A stretch of 19,066 nt of DNA. It comes from Bacteroidota bacterium (GTDB lineage Bacteria > Bacteroidota > Bacteroidia > Flavobacteriales > Crocinitomicaceae). Under the pieces are notes generated by a model, which did no database searches, had not been told where the DNA came from, and saw only the letters and a list, made by a program, of their open reading frames with translations. Positions 1-5,308 of this stretch are shown piece by piece. The stretch covers positions 1 to 19,066 of the forward strand of contig JAKQEZ010000444.1 of NCBI GenBank assembly GCA_029558435.1, read 5' to 3'. Position 1 is the stretch's first letter. Each line of letters starts with the position of its first letter. The translations under genes were made by a program, and so were the position numbers.

Positions 1-323
1 TTTGGAAATTGGTGTATTGTTTTGGGCGATTCTACCATGATAAATCGATAATTGACCAAAATGGTAAAACCTTCGGCAAATTTAGCGGTAATAATTTCGT
101 CTAAATTTTGAAAATCATTAAACGTACTTGAAGAAATGATAGATAACATTTCATTGTCTAACTGATCAAAAATAGAAGTCAGCAACAATTCTTTGGTTTT
201 AAAATAATAGCGAACGTGACCATCGCTTATGTTTAAAGCACTTGCAATATCCCTAAAACTTGTTTGGTTGATTCCTTGCTGGTTAAGCAATTCTACAGCA
301 CATTTAAGAATTTTACTTTTCAT
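1..323 (-). CDS. TetR/AcrR-family transcriptional regulator, N-terminal part (cut by window edge)
   Basis: This is a partial gene read leftwards from an ATG at 323-321; the frame stays open for 107 codons to the window edge. The first ~50 residues form a typical TetR DNA-binding domain: a helix starting MKSKILKCAVELLNQQG, then the helix-turn-helix TSFRDIASALNISDGHVRYYFKTKELLL, where the Y-Y-F-K-T-K-E-L-L run is the family signature after the recognition helix. The rest (from about residue 52) would begin the ligand-binding domain, but most is outside the window, so the ligand cannot be guessed. It is divergent from a zinc-ribbon/membrane protein pair with only 64 bp between start codons. TetR proteins commonly repress themselves and a divergent neighbour, and a palindrome at 357-372 is a candidate site for this. 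A -7-like box (335-328) lies only 4 nt before the ATG. Confidence 0.88.
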   Translation of the reverse strand, partial: MKSKILKCAVELLNQQGINQTSFRDIASALNISDGHVRYYFKTKELLLTSIFDQLDNEMLSIISSSTFNDFQNLDEIITAKFAEGFTILVNYRFIMVESPKTIHQFP

Positions 324-327
324 TATA

Positions 328-335
328 CAAATATA
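328..335 (-). promoter_or_regulatory. Candidate -7 promoter element for the TetR gene
   Basis: Read on the minus strand this is TATATTTG, an exact match to the Bacteroidota -7 consensus TAnnTTTG. It ends 4 nt before the ATG, so transcription would start at or inside the start codon. No TTG is present at the usual -33 distance, which lowers confidence. Confidence 0.35.
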
Positions 336-346
336 AAAAAAGTTTG

Positions 347-354
347 TACTTTTG
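347..354 (+). promoter_or_regulatory. Candidate -7 promoter element for the zinc-ribbon/membrane pair
   Basis: TACTTTTG matches the Bacteroidota -7 consensus TAnnTTTG, and start codon 388 lies 33 nt downstream. No convincing -33 TTG is present. The expected transcription start (about 360) falls inside the palindrome at 357-372, as expected if a repressor acts there. Confidence 0.4.
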
Positions 355-356
355 TT

Positions 357-372
357 TAGCTCATTTGAGCTA
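357..372. promoter_or_regulatory. Palindromic operator candidate for the TetR regulator
   Basis: Inverted repeat TAGCTCA-TT-TGAGCTA: two perfect 7-bp arms around a 2-bp centre. It lies between the divergent TetR gene and the 388 gene, directly after the rightward -7 box and 34 bp upstream of the TetR start. Size, symmetry and position fit TetR-family operators; binding is inferred. Confidence 0.5.
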
Positions 373-387
373 TAAAATTTTTTAGTT

Positions 388-681
388 ATGGCTGTTGAAA
401 GAAAATGTAGCAATTGCAACCAATGGAACAAGGATGAAGACTATTGTGTTGCGTGTGGAACAGTGCTATCGCCACAAATCATTGAAGAAGAGCGTGAAAA
501 AGAACGTGAAATACGCAGAGCAAATGTCAAAATAACAAAGGTTGAAGAATTTTTTGCAAAGTGGAAAAACAACCGTTTTTTACCTTTGAAATTATTGTAC
601 TACGTGATTTATTCCATTTGGGCAATTATAATGGGTGTTGCTTTCTTTTTTGCCTATATTACGGTGGGAGTGAATGGATAA
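388..681 (+). CDS. Small zinc-ribbon protein with one C-terminal membrane segment
   Basis: This 97-residue protein has two cysteine pairs near its start (C7-x2-C10 and C20-x2-C23), the pattern of a short zinc ribbon. A charged, probably helical stretch follows (about 32-50, rich in E, R and K). A single hydrophobic segment covers roughly residues 67-93. The likely topology is a cytoplasmic metal-binding head anchored in the inner membrane. I do not recognise a named family and cannot assign a function. The last 8 nt overlap the next gene, so the two are surely co-transcribed and probably translationally coupled. Being divergent from a TetR regulator suggests expression is controlled by that regulator. 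There is no Shine-Dalgarno sequence before the ATG, which is normal for this phylum. Confidence 0.8.
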   Translation: MAVERKCSNCNQWNKDEDYCVACGTVLSPQIIEEEREKEREIRRANVKITKVEEFFAKWKNNRFLPLKLLYYVIYSIWAIIMGVAFFFAYITVGVNG

Positions 682-1063
682 ACTTTTGAAAAAACCTACT
701 GATTGGTTATTGTTGGTGGCAATTTTTTATTTTGTTATCAAAATTTCAAAGCAATTTGTATTTATTCCAATTGTTCACCATTATTTTACAGACCTATTAT
801 TCATTCCTACGCAATTATTAATTTGTTTAATTGCTGTTCGCTTTTTAAAACAAAATCAATCTATTACAATTCCATTCTGGTTGATTGTTATCAATGTGGT
901 ATTAATGTCCTTATTGTTTGAATGGTATGAACCTATGGTTAAAAATAATACCCAACAAACTGCTGATGTTTTTGATGTTGTGATGTATGTTTTAGGAGGG
1001 ATTTTATACTATTTGATACAGAAAACTTGGTTTCAACGCAACATTGAAAATCGTAACAACTAA
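674..1063 (+). CDS. Small polytopic membrane protein, possibly VanZ-like
   Basis: This 129-residue protein is almost wholly hydrophobic, with about four membrane segments (roughly 10-33, 39-58, 65-83 and 100-116). The third and fourth are linked by a polar stretch containing a conserved-looking FEWYEP motif. The C-terminal part reads DVFDVVMYVLGGILYYLIQK, which resembles the end of VanZ-like proteins (D-x2-D, then a glycine-containing membrane helix). Similar short proteins in flavobacteria are sometimes labelled magnesium citrate secondary transporter, a name I would not trust without evidence. The start overlaps the end of the zinc-ribbon gene by 8 nt. The stop codon overlaps the end of the convergent gene on the other strand by 4 nt, so there is no room for a dedicated terminator. 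Confidence 0.75.
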   Translation: MDKLLKKPTDWLLLVAIFYFVIKISKQFVFIPIVHHYFTDLLFIPTQLLICLIAVRFLKQNQSITIPFWLIVINVVLMSLLFEWYEPMVKNNTQQTADVFDVVMYVLGGILYYLIQKTWFQRNIENRNN

Positions 1064-1365
1064 ATTTCCCCTTTTTTATATTTTTCGCGCCAATACATTT
1101 TTTGTTGTTCGCGTTCTAAGATTAGTTGAGCAATTAATTTTCCAGAATTACTTCCCTTTGGTGCATTGGCCAAAGTTTGACGCACTTTTTCTTCCGACAC
1201 ATCAACACGGTAGAGAATAGCAACCAATTGATTGAAATCGTGTTCAATTAAATGGTTAAGATAATTGCTGAGTGCTTCAAACAATTGTTCATTGTTGCCA
1301 GAAGTTATTGATATTTCTGATAAACCAACAAGACTAGCAACTGATTTTAAAGCAATTTCATTCAT
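1060..1365 (-). CDS. Conserved-looking small protein of unknown function
   Basis: This is a 101-residue soluble protein with no signal peptide or membrane segment. It is predicted mostly helical and has a basic, Q/E/R/K-rich tail (from about residue 82). I do not recognise its family. It starts only 2 nt after the stop codon of the LETM1-related gene, so it is the last gene of the minus-strand operon NUDIX, LETM1-like, this gene. The internal sequence YRVDVSEEKVRQTLANAP and the SGKLIAQLILEREQQKMYWR tail look like constrained protein sequence rather than a chance frame. Gene order suggests a link to the LETM1-like protein, but this is inference. Its TAG stop overlaps the stop of the convergent membrane-protein gene. 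Confidence 0.75.
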   Translation of the reverse strand: MNEIALKSVASLVGLSEISITSGNNEQLFEALSNYLNHLIEHDFNQLVAILYRVDVSEEKVRQTLANAPKGSNSGKLIAQLILEREQQKMYWREKYKKGEI

Positions 1366-1367
1366 AC

Positions 1368-2618
1368 TTATTGCACTTCGTTATCTCTGAACGAAGATGG
1401 AATTAAATCAGGGATGATATTAAGTATTAAAGGCAAAAGTATGGCACCACCTGGCAACATAAAAATAGCGAGGGCTGGAACAGAACGTGCTACATCAAAA
1501 AATTGGGTTTTTACTTTTTCTTTTTCTTCGGTAGTTAACTCTTGCGTAGCCGATTTTTTTACTAACCCTATCAATTCTTTACTTTCTGATAATTCTTTTG
1601 CCAATTTATCTTTATTGCGCAATAATATTTTGGTCCAACGAGAGGTAATTTTATCATACGCCTTTTCATACGTATTTTTATTACTCAGAAAGTTGATATC
1701 GATATCGCTGTTGAGGATAAAATGTTCTACCGTAGCCAACGATTCTTCAACTTCATCTTCTTCAAAACCAGTGACATCTAATAAATGTTGAATAGAATCT
1801 ATTTCTGTTGGTTCCACCTCTTGATTGCCATAAATGGTTAAAAGTGAAACATCCATTAAATAGCGACTAAACAATTTATTAGAATGAATGAGATTTGTAA
1901 AATAATCAAACGAAACATTACTTTTTAAGCATTGCGTAGCCTTTTCTTTAAATTCACCTTCTAAATTAGCAGCATTTAAAAAGGCATTGAAAATAACTTT
2001 TTCTTTTTCGTCGATTTCACCATCCGATTTAGCAGCTAAAATTATCGCAATCAACACATTGTAGGCGTATTCTGAATACGTGTTTAAAACCGTTTTATCG
2101 TCACAACTTAGATATCTATCAAATAGAATAACGTCAAGATAAATCAAACTGTTATTCATTGTATCAAACCACCTACGACTATCAAAAATACTAGTTGAAA
2201 CATCTACCCTTTTAGATAAAATATTTTCAATTTTTGCATATTTATCTTCCTTCACCCAAAACAACAATAAATCTTGAATGTTTTTGGTATTATAGGCAGA
2301 ATAGTATTCTATTAATTTATTGGTGAAATCTTCTTTTAATGTGTCGCTAACACCGTGTTTTTGAATATAAACCAGCAGCAATGTTTCAAACAAAAGCACT
2401 TTTAGTTTTTCTGCATCGGTCCATTTATTAAAATCTTGCTTATTAAAGAAAACAAAACAAATAGGGTAACCAAAAACTATCCCTGTTTTACAACTTAAAT
2501 AATGCAAATGTTCTTGCGGAGAAATAGCTGATACCAATTCATAATTAAGGCGTATTTCCTTGTTTTCTACAAGCGAAAAATATTTATTTATCCAACCTTT
2601 TGAACCTGGCAACAGCAT
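1368..2618 (-). CDS. LETM1-related protein with TerB-like middle region
   Basis: This 416-residue protein matches what I know of the flavobacterial family named LETM1-related biofilm-associated protein. The N-terminal ~190 residues are a helical region without a known motif, opening with PGSKGWINKYF. Residues about 185-300 look like a TerB/tellurite-resistance helical bundle, marked by an acidic loop AAKSDGEIDEKEK (about 196-208). The C-terminal ~60 residues (VARSVPALAIFMLPGGAILLPLILNIIPDLIPSSF) resemble the LETM1 ribosome-binding domain segment. In mitochondria LETM1 proteins act in cation/proton exchange and ribosome contact; the role of the bacterial relatives is not well established. It lies 32 nt after the NUDIX gene and 2 nt before the 101-residue gene, so it is mid-operon. 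A TAATTTTG box at 2644-2637 could also drive it alone. Confidence 0.82.
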   Translation of the reverse strand: MLLPGSKGWINKYFSLVENKEIRLNYELVSAISPQEHLHYLSCKTGIVFGYPICFVFFNKQDFNKWTDAEKLKVLLFETLLLVYIQKHGVSDTLKEDFTNKLIEYYSAYNTKNIQDLLLFWVKEDKYAKIENILSKRVDVSTSIFDSRRWFDTMNNSLIYLDVILFDRYLSCDDKTVLNTYSEYAYNVLIAIILAAKSDGEIDEKEKVIFNAFLNAANLEGEFKEKATQCLKSNVSFDYFTNLIHSNKLFSRYLMDVSLLTIYGNQEVEPTEIDSIQHLLDVTGFEEDEVEESLATVEHFILNSDIDINFLSNKNTYEKAYDKITSRWTKILLRNKDKLAKELSESKELIGLVKKSATQELTTEEKEKVKTQFFDVARSVPALAIFMLPGGAILLPLILNIIPDLIPSSFRDNEVQ

Positions 2619-2636
2619 AAGAGCATTAATTTAAAG

Positions 2637-2644
2637 CAAAATTA
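2637..2644 (-). promoter_or_regulatory. Possible internal -7 box before the LETM1-related gene
   Basis: On the minus strand this reads TAATTTTG, fitting TAnnTTTG, and ends 18 nt before the ATG at 2618. No TTG sits 17-23 nt upstream, so it may be a chance match. If real, it would let the last two genes be expressed separately from the NUDIX gene. Confidence 0.25.
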
Positions 2645-2650
2645 ACTATT

Positions 2651-3307
2651 TCAATCAATATCTTCCTTTTTTTCAGGCATATCGATTAAATTATCTTTAA
2701 AATAGGTGTCAATCACTTCTAGGATGGATTCATAAGTATTTTTTCGAATCTTGTCCAATTTTGATTTTTTAACCCATTTTGCTTTTGTAATGCCTTCTTC
2801 GCGTTGAGGAAATAAATCTTTGGGTCCTTTATAGTTGAGTTCATACCAATATGTTTTTTTCAACACCAGCTTATTTTTTCCTTTGTAGGTATCCAAGTAA
2901 GTGTGATAGGTATGACAGATTAAACATTCAATCTTTGGGTTGTTGATACCACATTCTTCTTCAATTTCTCGGATGGCACCTAATTTGGGATCTTCATTTT
3001 TATCTAATTTTCCTTTAGGAATATCCCATTTTCCAAAACGCTTGATAAACAAATAGCGTTTTTTTCTACGCACAATGCCACCTGCTGCCTCAATTAGCTT
3101 ATGATCAGCAAATAAACGTTTAAAATCAGCCGTTGCATCATCGGAAAGCAAAACAATAGGCTCTTTTATAGGTTGGTCGGCAAACAATGGAAAAAGATCG
3201 TCGCGAATGGATTTTATGTTTGAAGCAAAGAGTGTTTTGCAATCAAAATAGGTTTGATTTTTTTCGCAAATAATTATTGGTCTATTTTCAACAAAAACTT
3301 TGTACAT
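2651..3307 (-). CDS. NUDIX hydrolase
   Basis: A 218-residue protein carrying a perfect Nudix box (G-x5-E-x7-R-E-U-x-E-E-x-G-U) at residues 99-121, starting GKLDKNEDPKLGAIREIEEE. The preceding strands AAGGIVRRKKRYLFIKR and WDIPKG are also classic. The box binds the divalent metal used to cleave nucleoside diphosphate-linked substrates; the substrate cannot be told from sequence. About 70 residues of unrecognised sequence lie before the Nudix fold. I chose the ATG at 3307 (MYKVFVENRP). The frame runs on upstream to 3403, but that part lies wholly inside the pyrE coding region and is odd cysteine-rich sequence. The gene is divergent from pyrE with only 7 nt between start codons, an arrangement I have seen around pyrE in flavobacteria. 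It is the first gene of a three-gene minus-strand operon. Confidence 0.92.
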   Translation of the reverse strand: MYKVFVENRPIIICEKNQTYFDCKTLFASNIKSIRDDLFPLFADQPIKEPIVLLSDDATADFKRLFADHKLIEAAGGIVRRKKRYLFIKRFGKWDIPKGKLDKNEDPKLGAIREIEEECGINNPKIECLICHTYHTYLDTYKGKNKLVLKKTYWYELNYKGPKDLFPQREEGITKAKWVKKSKLDKIRKNTYESILEVIDTYFKDNLIDMPEKKEDID

Positions 3308-3310
3308 TTG
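3277..3310 (+). promoter_or_regulatory. Candidate pyrE promoter, embedded in the NUDIX 5' coding region
   Basis: A -33 TTG at 3277-3279 is followed after 23 nt by TACATTTG at 3303-3310, an exact TAnnTTTG match. The spacer is at the long end of the accepted range. The box ends 4 nt before the pyrE ATG, so the transcript would be leaderless or nearly so. The -33 element overlaps the first codons of the divergent NUDIX gene. Confidence 0.5.
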
Positions 3311-3314
3311 CACC

Positions 3315-3956
3315 ATGATTTTAAATAACGATAGAGCTGTAAAAGTAGCAGAATTTTTGTTACAAATCAAAGCGGTAAAATTACAACCACAAAAACCGTT
3401 CACTTGGGCATCGGGTTGGAAGTCGCCAATTTATTGTGACAACAGAGTAACTTTGTCTTATCCCAACATACGCACATTTATTCGACAGAATTTTAGTGCT
3501 GCCATTTTGGAGCATTTTGGTAAACCGGATGTGATTGCTGGTGTGGCTACAGGTGGAATTGCACAAGGAGCGTTAGTAGCAGAGGAATTGGGCTTACCGT
3601 TTATTTATGTACGTAGTTCTAAAAAAGAACACGGCATGGGCAATCAAATCGAAGGTTATTTTGAAGAAGGCCAAAAAGTGGTGGTAATTGAAGATTTAAT
3701 TTCAACTGGAGGAAGTAGTTTAAAAGCTGTTGAAGCATTACGTGAAGCTAATTTGCAAGTAAAAGGTTTGGCGGCAATTTTTACATACGGTTTTGATGTG
3801 GCGGATAAAAATTTCCAAGATGCTAAATGTCCGTTTATCACTTTAACCAATTACGATGTTTTATTGAAAAAAGCATTGGACGACAAATACATTACGAAAG
3901 ACGACATCGACTCTTTGAAAGAATGGAAGGTGAACCCATCAGAGTGGAAACAATAA
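3315..3956 (+). CDS. pyrE: Orotate phosphoribosyltransferase
   Basis: PyrE transfers phosphoribose from PRPP to orotate, giving OMP in de novo pyrimidine synthesis, in the cytoplasm. The 213-residue product has the usual family length. The N-terminal orotate-binding region FTWASGWKSPIYCDNR (about 29-44), the mobile catalytic loop RSSKKEHGMGNQIEG (100-114) and the PRPP-binding motif VVVIEDLISTGGSS (122-135) with its paired acids E126-D127 are all intact. I chose the ATG at 3315, giving MILNNDRAVKVAEFLL, which fits Bacteroidota PyrE; a TTG 15 nt upstream in frame is unlikely to be the start. The next gene, an SRPBCC protein, follows after 17 nt on the same transcript. The start codon is 7 nt from that of the divergent NUDIX gene, and promoter-like sequences on each strand lie inside the other gene. 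Confidence 0.96.
   Translation: MILNNDRAVKVAEFLLQIKAVKLQPQKPFTWASGWKSPIYCDNRVTLSYPNIRTFIRQNFSAAILEHFGKPDVIAGVATGGIAQGALVAEELGLPFIYVRSSKKEHGMGNQIEGYFEEGQKVVVIEDLISTGGSSLKAVEALREANLQVKGLAAIFTYGFDVADKNFQDAKCPFITLTNYDVLLKKALDDKYITKDDIDSLKEWKVNPSEWKQ
3340..3370 (-). promoter_or_regulatory. Candidate NUDIX operon promoter, embedded in the pyrE 5' coding region
   Basis: On the minus strand a TTG (3370-3368) is followed after 20 nt by TACTTTTA (3347-3340), a 7/8 match to TAnnTTTG. Transcription would begin near 3333, giving a leader of about 25 nt before the ATG at 3307. The whole element lies inside codons of pyrE. Confidence 0.35.
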
Positions 3957-3973
3957 TAAATAAGAACATTGCT

Positions 3974-4372
3974 ATGATTATAGAAAGTACAAAAGTTGAC
4001 GTGAATGCACAACCAGAGGCAATTTACAATTTTTTAAAAGACGCCAACAATTTAATTCATTTATTACCAAAAGATAACGTTTCTGATTTTAAAGCAACAG
4101 AAGCAGAATGTTCTTTTAAAGTGCAAGGTGGAGTTACCATTACATTGGTACAAAACGGAGGTGAAGCACCCAATAAATTATTTTTAAAATCGGGCGAAAA
4201 ATCACCATTTCCATTCAATTTAACCATTCATATTGATGCTGTTGGCGATAAAGCTAACGGACACATTGTCTTTGATGGTGAAGTGAATATGTTTTTAAAA
4301 ATGATGGTAGAAAAACCGTTAACTAATTTGTTTAATTACATGTCGAACAAATTGCAAACACATTTTGCATAA
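3974..4372 (+). CDS. Small SRPBCC-fold (START-like) protein
   Basis: This 132-residue protein begins MIIESTKVDVNAQPEAIYNFL, the usual opening of SRPBCC/START-like domains: a beta strand, then a helix with the P-x2-I/V-x2-F/Y-L pattern. Alternating strands follow, and a long C-terminal helix (about 112-130) closes the ligand cavity. The fold binds hydrophobic ligands or acts as a co-chaperone, but no ligand can be named. The frame is open further upstream, to 3827, inside pyrE; I chose the ATG at 3974 because the domain starts right there and the upstream residues do not look like this family. It follows pyrE by 17 nt, a pairing common in this phylum. A strong terminator 22 nt after its stop ends the unit. 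Confidence 0.85.
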   Translation: MIIESTKVDVNAQPEAIYNFLKDANNLIHLLPKDNVSDFKATEAECSFKVQGGVTITLVQNGGEAPNKLFLKSGEKSPFPFNLTIHIDAVGDKANGHIVFDGEVNMFLKMMVEKPLTNLFNYMSNKLQTHFA

Positions 4373-4394
4373 ACCGTTTGATAATAAGAATTTG

Positions 4395-4430
4395 AAATGA
4401 GAGATTTTTTAAAAGTCTCTCATTTTTTTT
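4395..4430 (+). terminator. Intrinsic terminator after pyrE/SRPBCC
   Basis: Perfect 10-bp stem AAATGAGAGA (4395-4404) with TCTCTCATTT (4416-4425), an 11-nt loop, and a run of eight T from 4423. It lies 22 nt after the SRPBCC stop codon and separates this unit from the coiled-coil/zapA unit. Confidence 0.85.
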
Positions 4431-4527
4431 ATAATTCGAAGAACGACATGATTGCAAAAAAACGCTACTGTTTACTGTGATTTTTGTAACAAAATAGATT
4501 TTTTTTTAAGCTGAGTACAAAATTTAC

Positions 4528-4557
4528 TTGTTTATACGTTTTACAATGTTAACTTTG
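4528..4557 (+). promoter_or_regulatory. Promoter of the coiled-coil/zapA unit
   Basis: A -33 TTG (4528-4530), a 19-nt spacer and TAACTTTG (4550-4557) make a textbook Bacteroidota promoter. The expected start is about 4563, leaving a ~10-nt leader before the ATG at 4573. Its core, TTTTACAATGTTAACTTTGT at 4539-4558, recurs with one mismatch at 9172-9191. Confidence 0.7.
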
Positions 4558-4572
4558 TAATCGCTGGAATTC

Positions 4573-4926
4573 ATGAACGAGAAAATTCAACATATCATTC
4601 AAGAAATACGCTCTAAGAAAGAGGTGTTAACACGTTCGTTGCAACAACAAACAACGAGGGTTCAACAATTAGAGCAAGAAGTGGAACAATTGAAAGCAGA
4701 AAAAACAACTTCTGCACAAGAACTTGCGCGTGCAATAGAGGAGCAAGGTCAGTTTCAATTGGTAAAAGCACAACTTGAAAATGAAAATGCTGAATTAAAA
4801 TCGCTTTTGGAAGCAGCGAAAAAGCAAGTAGTCGAGGCGGCAGTTGTTGAAGATAAAACCAACAACAATGCTCAAATTGATGAACTGGTGAGGGAAATTG
4901 AATACTGCATTGGACAGTTAAAATAA
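4573..4926 (+). CDS. Coiled-coil protein encoded upstream of zapA (possible cell-division accessory)
   Basis: A 117-residue hydrophilic protein with no membrane segment. Residues ~5-90 form an uninterrupted heptad pattern rich in Q, E, K and L (for example QQLEQEVEQLKAEK and LENENAELKSLLEAAKKQ), so a long parallel coiled coil is expected. After a short T/N-rich linker the C-terminus ends IDELVREIEYCIGQLK, which I recall as a conserved tail in Bacteroidota proteins encoded just before zapA. The gene lies 5 nt before zapA under one clear promoter, so a role with ZapA at the Z-ring is likely. It resembles ZapB in size and shape but I see no firm basis for calling it ZapB. The role is inferred from context. 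Confidence 0.8.
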   Translation: MNEKIQHIIQEIRSKKEVLTRSLQQQTTRVQQLEQEVEQLKAEKTTSAQELARAIEEQGQFQLVKAQLENENAELKSLLEAAKKQVVEAAVVEDKTNNNAQIDELVREIEYCIGQLK

Positions 4927-4931
4927 AATGC

Positions 4932-5222
4932 ATGAGTGATAAATTGTCGATAAAAGTTGTAGTTGCTGGTCGTTCGTACCCGCTTTCTGTTCGTCCAGAC
5001 GAGCAAGAAAAGGTAATAAAAGCGGCTGAAGAGATTAACAAATCAATCAAAACATTACAAGACAATTACGCAGTTAAAGACATGCAAGATTTGCTAGCGA
5101 TGACGGCTTTGCAATTAGCAATAAAAACAGCTCCCAAAGTGGAGAAGGTGGAAACACCTGCTGATTACAGTGCCATTGAAAAGGCATTGGAGCAACTGTC
5201 GAGCGAGTTTAACGAGCAATAG
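4932..5222 (+). CDS. zapA: Cell division protein ZapA
   Basis: ZapA binds FtsZ and cross-links its filaments, stabilising the Z-ring at mid-cell. The 96-residue product has the expected length and layout. The N-terminal globular part begins SIKVVVAGRSYPLSVRPDEQEKVIKAAEEINKSI; the I-x-V-x3-G-x2-Y-P/T-L and E-E-x2-V/I-x2-A-A-x2-I-N patterns are typical of the family. A long helix (MQDLLAMTALQLA, about 50-64) and an acidic coiled-coil tail follow. The ATG at 4932 fits this start; another ATG 4 nt earlier is out of frame. It is co-transcribed with the preceding coiled-coil gene and followed by a hairpin plus T-tract before rny. The zapA-rny order is common in Bacteroidota. Confidence 0.92.
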   Translation: MSDKLSIKVVVAGRSYPLSVRPDEQEKVIKAAEEINKSIKTLQDNYAVKDMQDLLAMTALQLAIKTAPKVEKVETPADYSAIEKALEQLSSEFNEQ

Positions 5223-5243
5223 CAGCTATTCAATAAGTGATTC

Positions 5244-5288
5244 CCCACTGGATTTATTGGTTTTTACAGTAAATCGGTGGGTTTTTTT
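5244..5288 (+). terminator. Intrinsic terminator or attenuator between zapA and rny
   Basis: CCCAC (5244-5248) pairs with GTGGG (5277-5281). The stem extends inward through a U-G pair, a G-C pair and ATTTA/TAAAT with one bulged G. Seven T follow (5282-5288). It lies 21 nt after the zapA stop and ends 20 nt before the rny ATG. I found no canonical promoter between it and rny, so rny may depend on read-through. Confidence 0.75.
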
Positions 5289-5308
5289 ATTTAAAAATTT
5301 TTAAAGAA

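Noticed and set aside
1414..1791. A 125-codon plus-strand open frame opposite the LETM1-related gene
   Set aside because: The LETM1-related protein is recognisable on the minus strand throughout; this frame has no motif, promoter or plausible start context.
3308..3403. Upstream extension of the NUDIX gene to 3403
   Set aside because: The extra 32 residues lie inside pyrE, are cysteine-rich and do not look like a NUDIX N-terminus; the ATG at 3307 gives a normal protein.
3827..3973. Upstream extension of the SRPBCC gene into pyrE
   Set aside because: The SRPBCC fold begins right at the ATG at 3974; the extension is pyrE sequence read in another frame.
4613..5065. A 150-codon open frame on the minus strand opposite the coiled-coil and zapA genes
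   Set aside because: The plus-strand genes are well supported by family motifs; this frame is an antisense shadow of repetitive coiled-coil codons and its protein has no recognisable features.
5223..5308. 6S RNA or another small RNA between zapA and rny
   Set aside because: 6S RNA follows zapA in some proteobacteria, but this gap is only 86 nt and is filled by a terminator-like hairpin.
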